Source: an uncultured Frankiales bacterium (GTDB lineage: Bacteria; Actinomycetota; Actinomycetes; Mycobacteriales; SCTD01). From it: a stretch of DNA of 61,840 nucleotides. The stretch is taken from NCBI GenBank assembly GCA_946479905.1, contig CAMLIA010000003.1, positions 1 through 61,840 on the forward strand. Reading direction: 5' to 3'. Positions 7,917 to 15,518 of the stretch are shown here, piece by piece; the first letter of the stretch is position 1, and each line of letters begins with the position of its first letter. Under the pieces are notes generated by a model. The model searched no databases and was not told the DNA's origin. It worked only from the letters and a program-made list of their open reading frames with translations. A program made the translations under genes and the position numbers.

Positions 7917-8770
7917 GCGAGCCCGCGGACGTTCACGAGCGGCTCGGTGCGACCGCGGACGGCGTCGACCATCCGCAGCACGCGCAGGGTCGGTGCGACG
8001 TCGTGGGCGCGGAACACCCGCGCCCCCTGGAAGGCGCAGACGGCCGTGGCGGCCAGCGTGCCCTCCAGCCGGTCGTCGGGCAGCAGGTCGAGCACCTCCC
8101 CCACGAAGTCCTTGCGCGACAGCGCCATGAGCACCGGCCAGCCCGTCGCCACCAGGTCGGCGGTGCGGTCGGTGAGCTGGAGCGACTGCCGGGTGTTCTT
8201 GCCGAAGTCGTGGCCCGGGTCGATGAGCACCGACTCCCGGGGCACGCCGGCGGCCACTGCCCGGGTGGCCATGCCGGTCAGCGTCGACACGACGTCGGCC
8301 ACCACGTCGGGATAGGCCACCCGGTGCGGCCGGGTGCGGGGCGGCAGGTGCCCGGCGTGGGTGCACACGACCCCGGCCCCGAAGGACGCGGCGACGTCGT
8401 AGGTCTCCGGCTCGGGGCACTCCCAGGCGTCGTTGACGATGTCGGCGCCGGCAGCCAGCACCTGCTCCGCGACCGACGCGCGGTAGGTGTCGACGCTGAG
8501 GACGAGGTCCGGGTACCTCGAGCGGACCGCCTCCACGAGCGGGAGCACCCGGTCGGCCTCCTCGGCCGCGGTCACCTCCTCGCCCGGGGCGGCCTTGACG
8601 CCGCCGATGTCGACGATGTGCGCGCCCTCGGCCACCACCTCGTCCACCCGCTCCACGGCGGCCTGGAGCCCGAAGGTGCGGCCCTTGTCGTAGAACGAGT
8701 CAGGGGTCCGGTTGACGATCGCCATGACGAGGGACGTCTCGGGCAGGACCTTGCCCCGGAAGGACAGCAC
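7913..8770 (-). CDS. folP2: FolP2, dihydropteroate synthase-like protein
   Basis: A 285-residue TIM-barrel protein of the dihydropteroate synthase family. It carries the FolP2 variant MAIVNRTPDSFYDKG, VDIGGVKAAPGEEV, LSVDTYRA and LIDPGHDFGKNT. This is the paralogue that in mycobacteria sits next to gpgS and is reported to lack dihydropteroate synthase activity. Here too it directly follows gpgS: the gpgS TAG and the folP2 GTG share one base (TAGTG), and the folP2 stop overlaps the next start. A role linked to glucosyl-3-phosphoglycerate or another unknown reaction is inferred, and a folate role cannot be excluded. Confidence 0.9.
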   Translation of the reverse strand: MLSFRGKVLPETSLVMAIVNRTPDSFYDKGRTFGLQAAVERVDEVVAEGAHIVDIGGVKAAPGEEVTAAEEADRVLPLVEAVRSRYPDLVLSVDTYRASVAEQVLAAGADIVNDAWECPEPETYDVAASFGAGVVCTHAGHLPPRTRPHRVAYPDVVADVVSTLTGMATRAVAAGVPRESVLIDPGHDFGKNTRQSLQLTDRTADLVATGWPVLMALSRKDFVGEVLDLLPDDRLEGTLAATAVCAFQGARVFRAHDVAPTLRVLRMVDAVRGRTEPLVNVRGLA

Positions 8771-9687
8771 TAGCTGGCCTGCTCCTCCGTCAACGACACG
8801 ACGGGCGGCAGGTCGCCGGAGTGCAGGGTGGTGGTCGTCGCCTCGAAGCCGTCACCGGACCGGGCGAACTGCACGAGCCGGTCGGAGCCGCTGTCGCGGT
8901 GCCGCCGCAGCGCCGCGGCCAGGACCTCGGCCGACATCCTGCCGAGCGCCGCGTCGCTGTGGTGCCGGTGCCGGCGCTCGCCGATGTCGGCCTGCGCCAT
9001 CCCGTCGAGGCCCACGGTGTTGAGGACGTCGATGAGCATGCCGATCTCGAGGCCGTAGCCGGTCGCGAACGGGAGCCGGGCGAGCAGCGCCCGGGTGGCC
9101 GCGAGCTCGCCGCTCAGCGGTTGCACGAACCCGGCCAGCTGGGGCCACCAGGCGTTCAGCAGCGGCCTGGCCAGCAGCTCGGTGACCCGACCGCCGCTGC
9201 CGTGGTGCAGGACGCCGTCGACGGTGAGCGGCCGGTCGAAGGCTGCCTTCACGAACTGCACGGCGGGCGCGACCAGCAGCGGGGTGAGCAGGGCCACGGC
9301 CGTCTCGGCGCGGGAGGGCCAGACGTCGGAGTCGAGGAAGACCAGCAGGTCACCGGTGCACTGCTGCTGGCCCCACCACAGGGCCCCGCCCTTGCCCGAC
9401 AGGTCGGGGTCGTCGGGCAGCGACAGGACCCGCGCGCCGGCCGCGGCGGCCAGCGCCGCCGTACCGTCGGTGGACCGGCCGTCGATGACCAGGACCTCGT
9501 CCACCAGGCCGGTCGGCACCAGCTCGTCGACCAGGGGGGCGACGACGCCGGTGACCGTGGCCGCCTCGTTGCGCGCGGGGACGACGACGCTGACGGTCCG
9601 CCCGTCCTTGCGCGCCACGAGCTCCGGCACGTCGACCCGCTCCCAGGAGGATCGGCGGTGCCACCACAGCGCATGCGGGTCTGCCAC
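8770..9687 (-). CDS. gpgS: glucosyl-3-phosphoglycerate synthase
   Basis: A 305-residue GT-A retaining glycosyltransferase (GT81). It transfers glucose from an NDP-sugar to 3-phosphoglycerate, the first step to glucosylglycerate and, in mycobacteria, methylglucose lipopolysaccharides. Visible motifs are VSVVVPARNEA, VIDGRSTDGTA, LSGKGGALWWG, the metal-binding FLDSDVWP (DxD) and FATGYGLEIGMLIDV. There are two tandem GTG codons, at 9690 and 9687. I favour 9687 because a TACCGT -10 (complement of 9694-9699) lies exactly 6 bases ahead, as in leaderless genes. It is the first gene of a gpgS-folP2-LigB-like-reductase operon and faces folE head to head across about 21 bp. Confidence 0.92.
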   Translation of the reverse strand: MADPHALWWHRRSSWERVDVPELVARKDGRTVSVVVPARNEAATVTGVVAPLVDELVPTGLVDEVLVIDGRSTDGTAALAAAAGARVLSLPDDPDLSGKGGALWWGQQQCTGDLLVFLDSDVWPSRAETAVALLTPLLVAPAVQFVKAAFDRPLTVDGVLHHGSGGRVTELLARPLLNAWWPQLAGFVQPLSGELAATRALLARLPFATGYGLEIGMLIDVLNTVGLDGMAQADIGERRHRHHSDAALGRMSAEVLAAALRRHRDSGSDRLVQFARSGDGFEATTTTLHSGDLPPVVSLTEEQAS

Positions 9688-9711
9688 CACTCCACGGTAA
9701 CGTCGATCCGG

Positions 9712-10272
9712 ATGACCGGGCCCATCGACCTCGAGGCCGCCTCCCGCGCGGTGCGGGACCTGCTGACCGCACTCGGCCAGGACCCTGACAGCGAGCACCT
9801 CCGTCGTACCCCTGACCGGGTGGCGCGGGCCTTCGGCGAGCAGCTGACGCCGGAGCCGTTCGCCCCGACGACGTTCCCGAACGACGAGGGCTACAACGAG
9901 CTCGTGCTGGTGCGGGACATCCCGTTCCACAGCCTCTGCGAGCACCACCTGCTGCCGTTCGCGGGCACGGCGCACGTGGCGTACCTGCCGCAGGACCGGA
10001 TCGTGGGGCTGTCCAAGCTCGCCCGGATCGTCGAGCACTACAGCAGGGCGCTGCAGGTCCAGGAGCGGATGACGCAGCAGATCGCCGACTGGCTGCTCCG
10101 CGAGCTGGACCCGCGTGGTGTCGGGGTGGTGCTCGAGGCGGAGCACATGTGCATGCGGCTTCGGGGTGCGCGCGTGACCGGGACCCGCACCGTCACCTCG
10201 GCGCTGCACGGGACGCTGCGGGACGACGCCCGCACCCGTGGCGAGTTCCTCGACCTGGTCCGGGGTCGCTAG
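9712..10272 (+). CDS. folE: GTP cyclohydrolase I
   Basis: A 186-residue FolE of normal length. It converts GTP to dihydroneopterin triphosphate, the entry to tetrahydrofolate. The zinc site is clear: the cysteine and histidine in SLCEHHLLPF and the second cysteine in EAEHMCMRLRG. YSRALQVQERMTQQIA and the C-terminal GTRTVTSA are also standard. A TAACGT element lies 8 bases before the ATG, overlapping the -10 of divergent gpgS. Its TAG stop overlaps the convergent regulator gene's stop in CTAG (10269-10272). Pairing with folP2/gpgS rather than a folP-folB-folK operon is notable. Confidence 0.95.
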   Translation: MTGPIDLEAASRAVRDLLTALGQDPDSEHLRRTPDRVARAFGEQLTPEPFAPTTFPNDEGYNELVLVRDIPFHSLCEHHLLPFAGTAHVAYLPQDRIVGLSKLARIVEHYSRALQVQERMTQQIADWLLRELDPRGVGVVLEAEHMCMRLRGARVTGTRTVTSALHGTLRDDARTRGEFLDLVRGR

Positions 10273-10970
10273 CGCGCGAAGCGGTACCCCAGCCCGCGGA
10301 CGGTGAGCAGGTGCCGCGGAGCAGCCGGGTCGTCCTCGACCTTCGCGCGCAGCCGCTTCACGTGGACGTCCACCGTCGTGGGGTCGCCGTGCTCGCGCTC
10401 CGCACCCCAGACGAGCTGCAGCGCCTCCTCCCGGCTCACGACCCGGCCGTCGCGGCGCAGCAGCAGCTCGAGCAGCCCGAACTCCTTCGGCGGCAGGTGC
10501 ACGGCCTCGCCGGCGTGCAGGAAGACGTGCCGCCCGAGGTCCATGACGAACTCGCCCACCCGCAGCACCTCGCCCGTCGCGGGGCGCTGCCGGCGACGCA
10601 GGACCGCCCGGACCCGCGCCGCCAGCTCTGCCCGGGGCACGCCGCCTGCCACGCAGTCGTCGGCCCCGAGCTCGAGGAAGCCCGAAAGCGCCGACCGCGC
10701 CCCCCGCAGCACGACGACGACCGGGACCACCGTGTCCTCGCGCAGCCGGGTCAGACCGTCCCGGGCCCGCTGGACGTCGGTGTGGAGCAGCACGAGGTCG
10801 ACGGCCCCGCTCTCCACCTGGGTGACGACGGCGTCGTCCGGTGCCACCAGGACCGCGAGCCCCTCCGTGCGCAGCCCCTCGACGAGCGGTGACCGCCCGC
10901 CCTCGGGCGACACGACGAGCACGCGCGGGGCCACCGGGACCAGCCCTGGCCGCGGCTCGACAGCGTGCAC
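10269..10970 (-). CDS. OmpR-type winged-helix regulator with degenerate receiver domain
   Basis: A 233-residue protein with response-regulator architecture. The C-terminal winged helix is intact and RegX3/PhoP-like ([44 protein letters not shown]). The N-terminal receiver fold is recognisable but all phosphorylation residues are replaced. The acidic pair is SPE at 21-23, the phospho-acceptor position after DLVLL is H63, and the conserved lysine before proline is glycine (CVAGGVP). It should act independently of a histidine kinase. No kinase gene adjoins; its neighbour is ppk, with a near-perfect PHO box (10999-11020) between them. I chose the GTG at 10970; other GTGs lie slightly downstream. 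Confidence 0.82.
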   Translation of the reverse strand: MHAVEPRPGLVPVAPRVLVVSPEGGRSPLVEGLRTEGLAVLVAPDDAVVTQVESGAVDLVLLHTDVQRARDGLTRLREDTVVPVVVVLRGARSALSGFLELGADDCVAGGVPRAELAARVRAVLRRRQRPATGEVLRVGEFVMDLGRHVFLHAGEAVHLPPKEFGLLELLLRRDGRVVSREEALQLVWGAEREHGDPTTVDVHVKRLRAKVEDDPAAPRHLLTVRGLGYRFAR

Positions 10971-10998
10971 GCGCCGAACGTCGCAGCCCAACCTCGCC

Positions 10999-11020
10999 CC
11001 CGGGTGTCCCCCGGGTGAAC
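10999..11020 (-). promoter_or_regulatory. PHO box (two 11-nt direct repeats)
   Basis: On the minus strand, GTTCACCCGGG (11020-11010) is followed directly by GGACACCCGGG (11009-10999). The first unit fits the Streptomyces PhoP unit consensus G(G/T)TCAYYYR(G/C)G at 11 of 11 positions and the second at 10 of 11. It sits 29 bp before the regulator GTG and about 50 bp before the ppk GTG, so PhoP could control either or both. A looser plus-strand unit, GTTCACTCGAG, lies at 11058-11068. Confidence 0.75.
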
Positions 11021-11070
11021 GTCGGACGAAGCCCGCTGCCCTCGGTTGCCACCTGGTGTTCACTCGAGTC

Positions 11071-13230
11071 GTGCAGCATCCGGACGTGACCGACCGCGAC
11101 AGCACCGGCCAGGAGCCGGCGGTCACGACGCTCGCGCCGGATCCCGTCGTCCCGGCTCAGGACCTCGCCGCGGCCCCGGAGCGCTTCCTGAACCGGGAGA
11201 TCTCCTGGCTCGACTTCAACGCCCGGGTCCTCGCGCTGTCCAAGGACCCGGGTACGCCGCTGCTGGAGCGCTCGAAGTTCCTCGCCATCTTCGCGACCAA
11301 CCTCGACGAGTTCTTCATGGTCCGGGTCGCCGGCCTCATCCGGCGGATGGAGACGGGCCTCGGCGTCCGCAGCGCCGACGGCCTGTCCACCAGGCGGCAG
11401 CTCGAGCTGATCCGCGCGAAGGGCCGTGAGCTGGCGCAGGAGCACGCCCGCGTCTTCCTCGACGAGGTCCGGCCCGCGCTGGCAGCGGCCGGCGTCTCGA
11501 TCCTGTCGTGGGACGAGCTGTCCGCCCCCGAGCAGCTGCGCCTGCACGGCTGGTTCCGCGAGCGGGTGTTCCCCGTCCTCACGCCCCTCGCGGTCGACCC
11601 CGCCCACCCGTTCCCCTACATCAGCGGGCTGTCGCTGAACCTCGCCGTGCTGGTGCGCGACCCGGAGACCGGTGTCGAGCGCTTCGCCCGGGTCAAGGTC
11701 CCCAACAACGTCAACCGCTTCGTCGAGGTGCAGGGCGGCCCGGCAGGGACCGCGAGCTTCCTGCCGCTCGAGGAGCTCATCGGTCACCACCTCGGGCAGC
11801 TGTTCCCCGGGCTGGAGGTGCTCGCGCACCACGCGTTCCGGGTCACCCGCAACGCCGACCTCGAGGTCGAGGAGGACCGCGACGAGGACCTCCTGCAGGC
11901 GCTGGAGCGGGAGCTCTCGCGCCGGCGCTTCGGCCCCGTCGTGCGGGTCGAGGTCGGCGAGTCGATGGACCCGCACGTCCTCGAGCTGCTGGTGCGCGAA
12001 CTCGACGTCACCCCGGACGACGTCGTCGCCGTCCCGGGCCTGCTGGCACTGTCCTCGCTGCACGAGCTGTCGGCGATCGACCGTCCCGAGCTCAAGGACG
12101 AGCCGTTCGTCCCGGCGACACCCGCGCGGCTGGCCGAGGGCGAGCAGCAGGCCGACATCTTCGCGGCGCTGCGCGACGGCGACATCCTCGTGCACCACCC
12201 GTACGACTCCTTCAGCACCAGCGTCCAGCGGTTCCTCGAGCAGGCCGCCGACGACCCCCAGGTGCTCGCGATCAAGCAGACGCTCTACCGGACCTCCGGT
12301 GACTCCCCGGTGGTGGACGCGCTCATCGACGCCGCCGAGGCGGGCAAGCAGGTCGTGGTCGTCATCGAGATCACGGCGCGCTGGGACGAGCAGGCCAACA
12401 TCCGGTGGGCGCGCAAGCTCGAGCGCGCCGGCTGCCACGTCGTCTACGGCCTGCTGGGCCTGAAGACCCACTGCAAGACGGCGCTGGTGGTGCGGCAGGA
12501 GGCCGGCGGGCTGCGCCGCTACTGCCACCTCGGCACCGGCAACTACCACCCGCGCACGGCCCGGCTCTACGAGGACCTCGGGCTGCTGACCGCGGACCCC
12601 GAGCTCGGCGCGGACCTCACCGACCTCTTCAACACCCTCACCGGGTACAGCAACCAGACCGACTACCGCGACCTGCTGGTCGCCCCCCACGGGGTGCGGA
12701 GGGGGCTCGTCACCCGGATCGACGCCGAGGCCGAGAACGCCCGCGCCGGCAAGCCCGCGGGGATCCGCATCAAGGCCAACAGCGTCGTGGACGAGGAGGT
12801 CATCGACGCCCTCTACCGCGCCAGCAGCGCCGGTGTGCCTGTCTCGGTCGTGGTGCGCGGCATCTGCTCGATCCGCCCCGGGGCGCCGGGCCTGTCGGAG
12901 CGCATCCGCGTCCGCAGCATCCTCGGCCGGTTCCTCGAGCACAGCCGGCTCGTCGAGTTCGCCAGCCACGGCAACCCGTCGGGGGAGCCCGAGCTGTGGC
13001 TCGGCAGCGCCGACCTGATGCACCGCAACCTCGACCGCCGGGTCGAGACCCTGGTGCGGGTGAAAGACCCTGCGGTGCGGGCCCAGCTCAGCGGCCTGCT
13101 CGACCTGCTGGACAGCCCCGACGTCGGGCGCTGGGAGCTCGACGCGCAGGGCGAGTGGCACCAGCACCCGGGCATCGACGTCCAGACCGAGCTGCTGCGA
13201 TCGGCCCGGGAGCTCGGGCCGGTGGCCTAG
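11071..13230 (+). CDS. ppk: polyphosphate kinase 1
   Basis: A 719-residue PPK1, within the usual 690-740 range. It reversibly polymerises the ATP gamma-phosphate into polyphosphate. Domain landmarks are [16 protein letters not shown] at the N-terminus, [13 protein letters not shown], the catalytic-histidine region [33 protein letters not shown] and the C-terminal [19 protein letters not shown] and [12 protein letters not shown]. The GTG at 11071 is chosen because the reading frame is open there and it lies just after the PHO-box spacer; a second GTG at 11086 is possible. It diverges from the degenerate regulator and is followed 10 bp later by ppx. Confidence 0.94.
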   Translation: MQHPDVTDRDSTGQEPAVTTLAPDPVVPAQDLAAAPERFLNREISWLDFNARVLALSKDPGTPLLERSKFLAIFATNLDEFFMVRVAGLIRRMETGLGVRSADGLSTRRQLELIRAKGRELAQEHARVFLDEVRPALAAAGVSILSWDELSAPEQLRLHGWFRERVFPVLTPLAVDPAHPFPYISGLSLNLAVLVRDPETGVERFARVKVPNNVNRFVEVQGGPAGTASFLPLEELIGHHLGQLFPGLEVLAHHAFRVTRNADLEVEEDRDEDLLQALERELSRRRFGPVVRVEVGESMDPHVLELLVRELDVTPDDVVAVPGLLALSSLHELSAIDRPELKDEPFVPATPARLAEGEQQADIFAALRDGDILVHHPYDSFSTSVQRFLEQAADDPQVLAIKQTLYRTSGDSPVVDALIDAAEAGKQVVVVIEITARWDEQANIRWARKLERAGCHVVYGLLGLKTHCKTALVVRQEAGGLRRYCHLGTGNYHPRTARLYEDLGLLTADPELGADLTDLFNTLTGYSNQTDYRDLLVAPHGVRRGLVTRIDAEAENARAGKPAGIRIKANSVVDEEVIDALYRASSAGVPVSVVVRGICSIRPGAPGLSERIRVRSILGRFLEHSRLVEFASHGNPSGEPELWLGSADLMHRNLDRRVETLVRVKDPAVRAQLSGLLDLLDSPDVGRWELDAQGEWHQHPGIDVQTELLRSARELGPVA

Positions 13231-13240
13231 CCTCGCGACC

Positions 13241-14176
13241 ATGCGGCTGGGTGTGCTCGACGTCGGGTCGAACACCGTCCACCTGCTGGTGGTCGACGCG
13301 CACCCCGGCTCGCACCCCGACCCCGTGCGCAGCCACAAGACCGAGCTGAGGCTGTCGGAGCTGATCCGCCCGGACGGCAGCCTCGGGGCGGCCGGCAGGG
13401 CACTGCTCGTCGCCGCCGTGCAGGCCGCCGCCGCAGCCGCCCGCGAGGAGCAGGTCGAGGACCTCGTCGCCTTCGCCACCAGCGCCGTCCGCGAGGCGAG
13501 CGACGGCGCCGAGGCGATCGAGGCGGTGCGGGACGAGACCGGCGTCGACCTCGTCGTGCTGCCGGGTGAGGACGAGGCCGCCATGACCTTCCTGGCGGTG
13601 CGGCGGTGGTTCGGCTGGTCGGCCGGCCGGCTGCTGTGCCTCGACATCGGTGGCGGCTCGCTGGAGATCGCGTGCGGTCGCGACGAGGTGCCGGACCTGT
13701 CGCTCTCCGTCCCTCTCGGCGCCGGGCGGCTCACGCGGGAGCGGCTGCCGGGCGACCCACCGTCCCGCAAGGACGTCCTCGCCCTGCGGGAGCACGTCTG
13801 GCAGGTGCTCGCCGAGGTGGTGCCGCCGGTGCACGCCCAGGGGCCGCCGGACCGGGTGGTGGCCACGTCCAAGACGTTCCGGTCGCTCGCCCGGCTCGAC
13901 GGCGCGGCGCCCTACGCCCTCGGGCCGCGGGTGCCGAGGTCGGTCTCGCGACGGGGGCTCGAAGCCATCGTGGAGCGGGTGATGACCATGACCGCTCAGG
14001 AGCGCGCCCTGCTGCCGGGCGTGAGCGAGAGCCGCGCCCCGCAGCTGCTCGCGGGCGCGGTGGTGGCGCTCGAGGCCCTCACGGCCTTCGGTGTGGAGCG
14101 GGCCGACATCTGCCCGTGGGCGATGCGCGAGGGCGTCGTGCTGCGGCGTCTCGACTGGCTCAACGGCGCCGGCTGA
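13241..14176 (+). CDS. ppx: Ppx/GppA-type exopolyphosphatase
   Basis: A 311-residue member of the short actinobacterial Ppx/GppA class. It releases phosphate from polyphosphate ends or hydrolyses pppGpp. The ASKHA nucleotide-binding motifs are present: [16 protein letters not shown] (phosphate 1), [14 protein letters not shown] with the candidate catalytic glutamate, and [14 protein letters not shown] (phosphate 2). It follows ppk by 10 bp, so synthesis and breakdown of polyphosphate are co-located. TAGCCT (overlapping the ppk stop) lies 7 bases before the ATG and could drive an extra leaderless transcript. Confidence 0.9.
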   Translation: MRLGVLDVGSNTVHLLVVDAHPGSHPDPVRSHKTELRLSELIRPDGSLGAAGRALLVAAVQAAAAAAREEQVEDLVAFATSAVREASDGAEAIEAVRDETGVDLVVLPGEDEAAMTFLAVRRWFGWSAGRLLCLDIGGGSLEIACGRDEVPDLSLSVPLGAGRLTRERLPGDPPSRKDVLALREHVWQVLAEVVPPVHAQGPPDRVVATSKTFRSLARLDGAAPYALGPRVPRSVSRRGLEAIVERVMTMTAQERALLPGVSESRAPQLLAGAVVALEALTAFGVERADICPWAMREGVVLRRLDWLNGAG

Positions 14177-14189
14177 TCACCCGACCTCG

Positions 14190-14906
14190 TCAGCCCACTC
14201 TGGCCAGCGGCTGGAGGACGAGCCGCGCCGCGGCCGGGTCGTCCACGATGACGGCGTGCAGGTCCAGTGCTCGCAGCGCCACCAGGTCCTCGGCGCGGTT
14301 GACGGTCCAGGAGGTCACGCGCAGCCCGGCAGCCTCGCTCAGCACCTGGGGGTGGGCCAGCAGCGAGCTGACGTGCGGGTGTGCCTCGGGGTGGCCGTCC
14401 TGGCGGGCCTGGCGCAGCAGCCCAAGGAGCGGCACCGCGGGACGACCGAGCAGTGCCGTCGGGCAGGGCAGGCCGAGGCTGCGCAGGGCCCGCAGGCGCA
14501 GCCGGTCGAAGGACGACACCGTCACGTGCTCCAACCGGTGCCGGCGCAGCACGTCGGCGACCGCCGACACGCTCTCCGGCGCCTCCAGCGCCGGCCAGCC
14601 CGGGGGCTTCAGCTCGACCACGAGCCGGCCCCGGCCCGCCACGACGTCGACCACCTCGCTGAGCCGGGGCACCCGGTGACTGCCGATCCACGGCAGCTGC
14701 GCGTACTCCGTCATCGCCACCAGCCGCCGGTCGCCCGTCGTGCGCTCCAGCGACGCGTCGTGGTGGCAGACGGGCACCCCGTCAGCCGTCACGCGGACGT
14801 CGACCTCGACGCCGTCGGCCCCCTGCCGGAGGGCACGATCGACCGCGGCGAGGGTGTTCTCGGGCGCGGTCGGGTGGACGGCACCCCGGTGTCCCAGCAG
14901 CAGCAC
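14190..14906 (-). CDS. glycerophosphodiester phosphodiesterase
   Basis: A 238-residue GDPD-family TIM barrel. It hydrolyses glycerophosphodiesters from phospholipid turnover to glycerol-3-phosphate and an alcohol. Catalytic signatures are LLGHRGAVHPTAPENTLAAV (HRG, PENT), VEVDVRVTADGVPVCHHD (E, D, HD) and LVVELKPP. No signal peptide is seen, so it is probably cytoplasmic (UgpQ-like). The GTG start at 14906 has GACCGT 7 bases ahead and a PHO-box-like repeat 52 bp upstream, suggesting induction by phosphate starvation along with neighbouring ppk/ppx. Confidence 0.9.
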   Translation of the reverse strand: MLLLGHRGAVHPTAPENTLAAVDRALRQGADGVEVDVRVTADGVPVCHHDASLERTTGDRRLVAMTEYAQLPWIGSHRVPRLSEVVDVVAGRGRLVVELKPPGWPALEAPESVSAVADVLRRHRLEHVTVSSFDRLRLRALRSLGLPCPTALLGRPAVPLLGLLRQARQDGHPEAHPHVSSLLAHPQVLSEAAGLRVTSWTVNRAEDLVALRALDLHAVIVDDPAAARLVLQPLARVG

Positions 14907-14957
14907 GTGTCACACGGTCACCTGCCTGCACGTCCGCAAGCCGCCGGGCGCGCGACC

Positions 14958-14979
14958 GGGACGTGAACTCACCGCGAAC
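14958..14979 (-). promoter_or_regulatory. PHO-box-like direct repeat upstream of GDPD gene
   Basis: On the minus strand, GTTCGCGGTGA (14979-14969) is followed at exactly 11-nt spacing by GTTCACGTCCC (14968-14958). The GTTC(A/G)CG cores match PhoP direct-repeat units, but the outer positions are poor. It sits 52 bp before the GDPD start. Confidence is moderate and rests on spacing, location and the fact that glpQ-type genes are established Streptomyces PHO regulon members. Confidence 0.45.
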
Positions 14980-14987
14980 GGCAGCTG

Positions 14988-15170
14988 CTACTGCTGCTCG
15001 AAGGACCTGCTCCAGGACGGGTGCCAGTGCGTCTCCGTGAAGCAGTTCATGCACAGCGGCACGCCGTCGGCCGCGGACCTCGTGGTCGCGAGCTCCCCGC
15101 ACAGCGAGCACTCCCGAGGCTCCTCCGGGTCCTCGACGAGGCGCAGATCGGGGCGTTCGACCATGATCAT
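14988..15170 (-). CDS. small CxxC zinc-ribbon protein, function unknown
   Basis: A 60-residue protein with two CxxC knuckles (CSLCGEL and LCMNCF) about 16 residues apart, a typical single zinc-ribbon. A negatively charged N-terminus (LVEDPEEPREC) precedes it and a Trp/His-rich tail (ETHWHPSW) follows. High GC at third positions supports coding. I chose the ATG at 15170, preceded by AAGGC; an ATG two codons later (15164) is also possible. It precedes the GDPD gene on the same strand, with a PHO-box-like repeat in the spacer, so it is probably a separate transcription unit. I do not recognise a specific family. Confidence 0.65.
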   Translation of the reverse strand: MIMVERPDLRLVEDPEEPRECSLCGELATTRSAADGVPLCMNCFTETHWHPSWSRSFEQQ

Positions 15171-15518
15171 CTGAGCCTTGCACCACGCCGCCGCTTCGGC
15201 AGCCGATTGGCCAGATCTCACCCGCGGTCAATCGTCCCGTGCGCCCAGAACGCGGTGGTTCACCGGACCTGCCAGGACCTCCGCGGGCAGCAGCACCCGG
15301 GGCTCCCCCTGAGCAGCCTCAGCGGGATCCGCCGGGCCTGGGCCGTCGCGGCGATGGGCTTCGACACCCGCCACCTCGACGCGGTCAACCCCGCGCTGCT
15401 CAACCATGACGTCTGGTACTCGACCCATGACTGGTCGGTCCCCTACCCCGGCGACGACGCGGTCCTCACACCCGACCAGGCGCGGACCCGCTTCCCGCTC
15501 GTCGACGACTGAGCCCGC
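15171..15518. other. 348-bp interval with only a weak short reading frame
   Basis: Between the zinc-ribbon gene and the SDR stop there is no convincing full-length gene. The first 180 bases show no clear reading frame, ribosome site or hairpin. The right-hand 160 bases hold a 52-codon frame with coding-like composition (15354-15512), described separately. The interval may be a decayed gene end. Confidence 0.5.
15354..15512 (+). CDS. 52-residue hypothetical protein or remnant of a lost gene
   Basis: The frame from ATG 15354 to TGA 15512 uses almost only G or C at third positions and encodes a sensible peptide (HLDAVNPALLNHDVWYSTHD, then a Pro/Asp-rich tail ending FPLVDD). No ribosome site precedes the ATG. 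Coding character continues a little upstream in the same frame (GIRRAWAVAAMGF), which suggests the C-terminal end of a gene whose front has been lost. I do not recognise a family. It is convergent with the SDR gene. Confidence 0.35.
   Translation: MGFDTRHLDAVNPALLNHDVWYSTHDWSVPYPGDDAVLTPDQARTRFPLVDD

Noticed and set aside
8770..13872. A continuous 1700-codon minus-strand open frame
   Set aside because: Only the last 306 codons (gpgS) are real. The rest is a GC-rich shadow antisense to folE, ppk and ppx, whose plus-strand products carry full family motifs.
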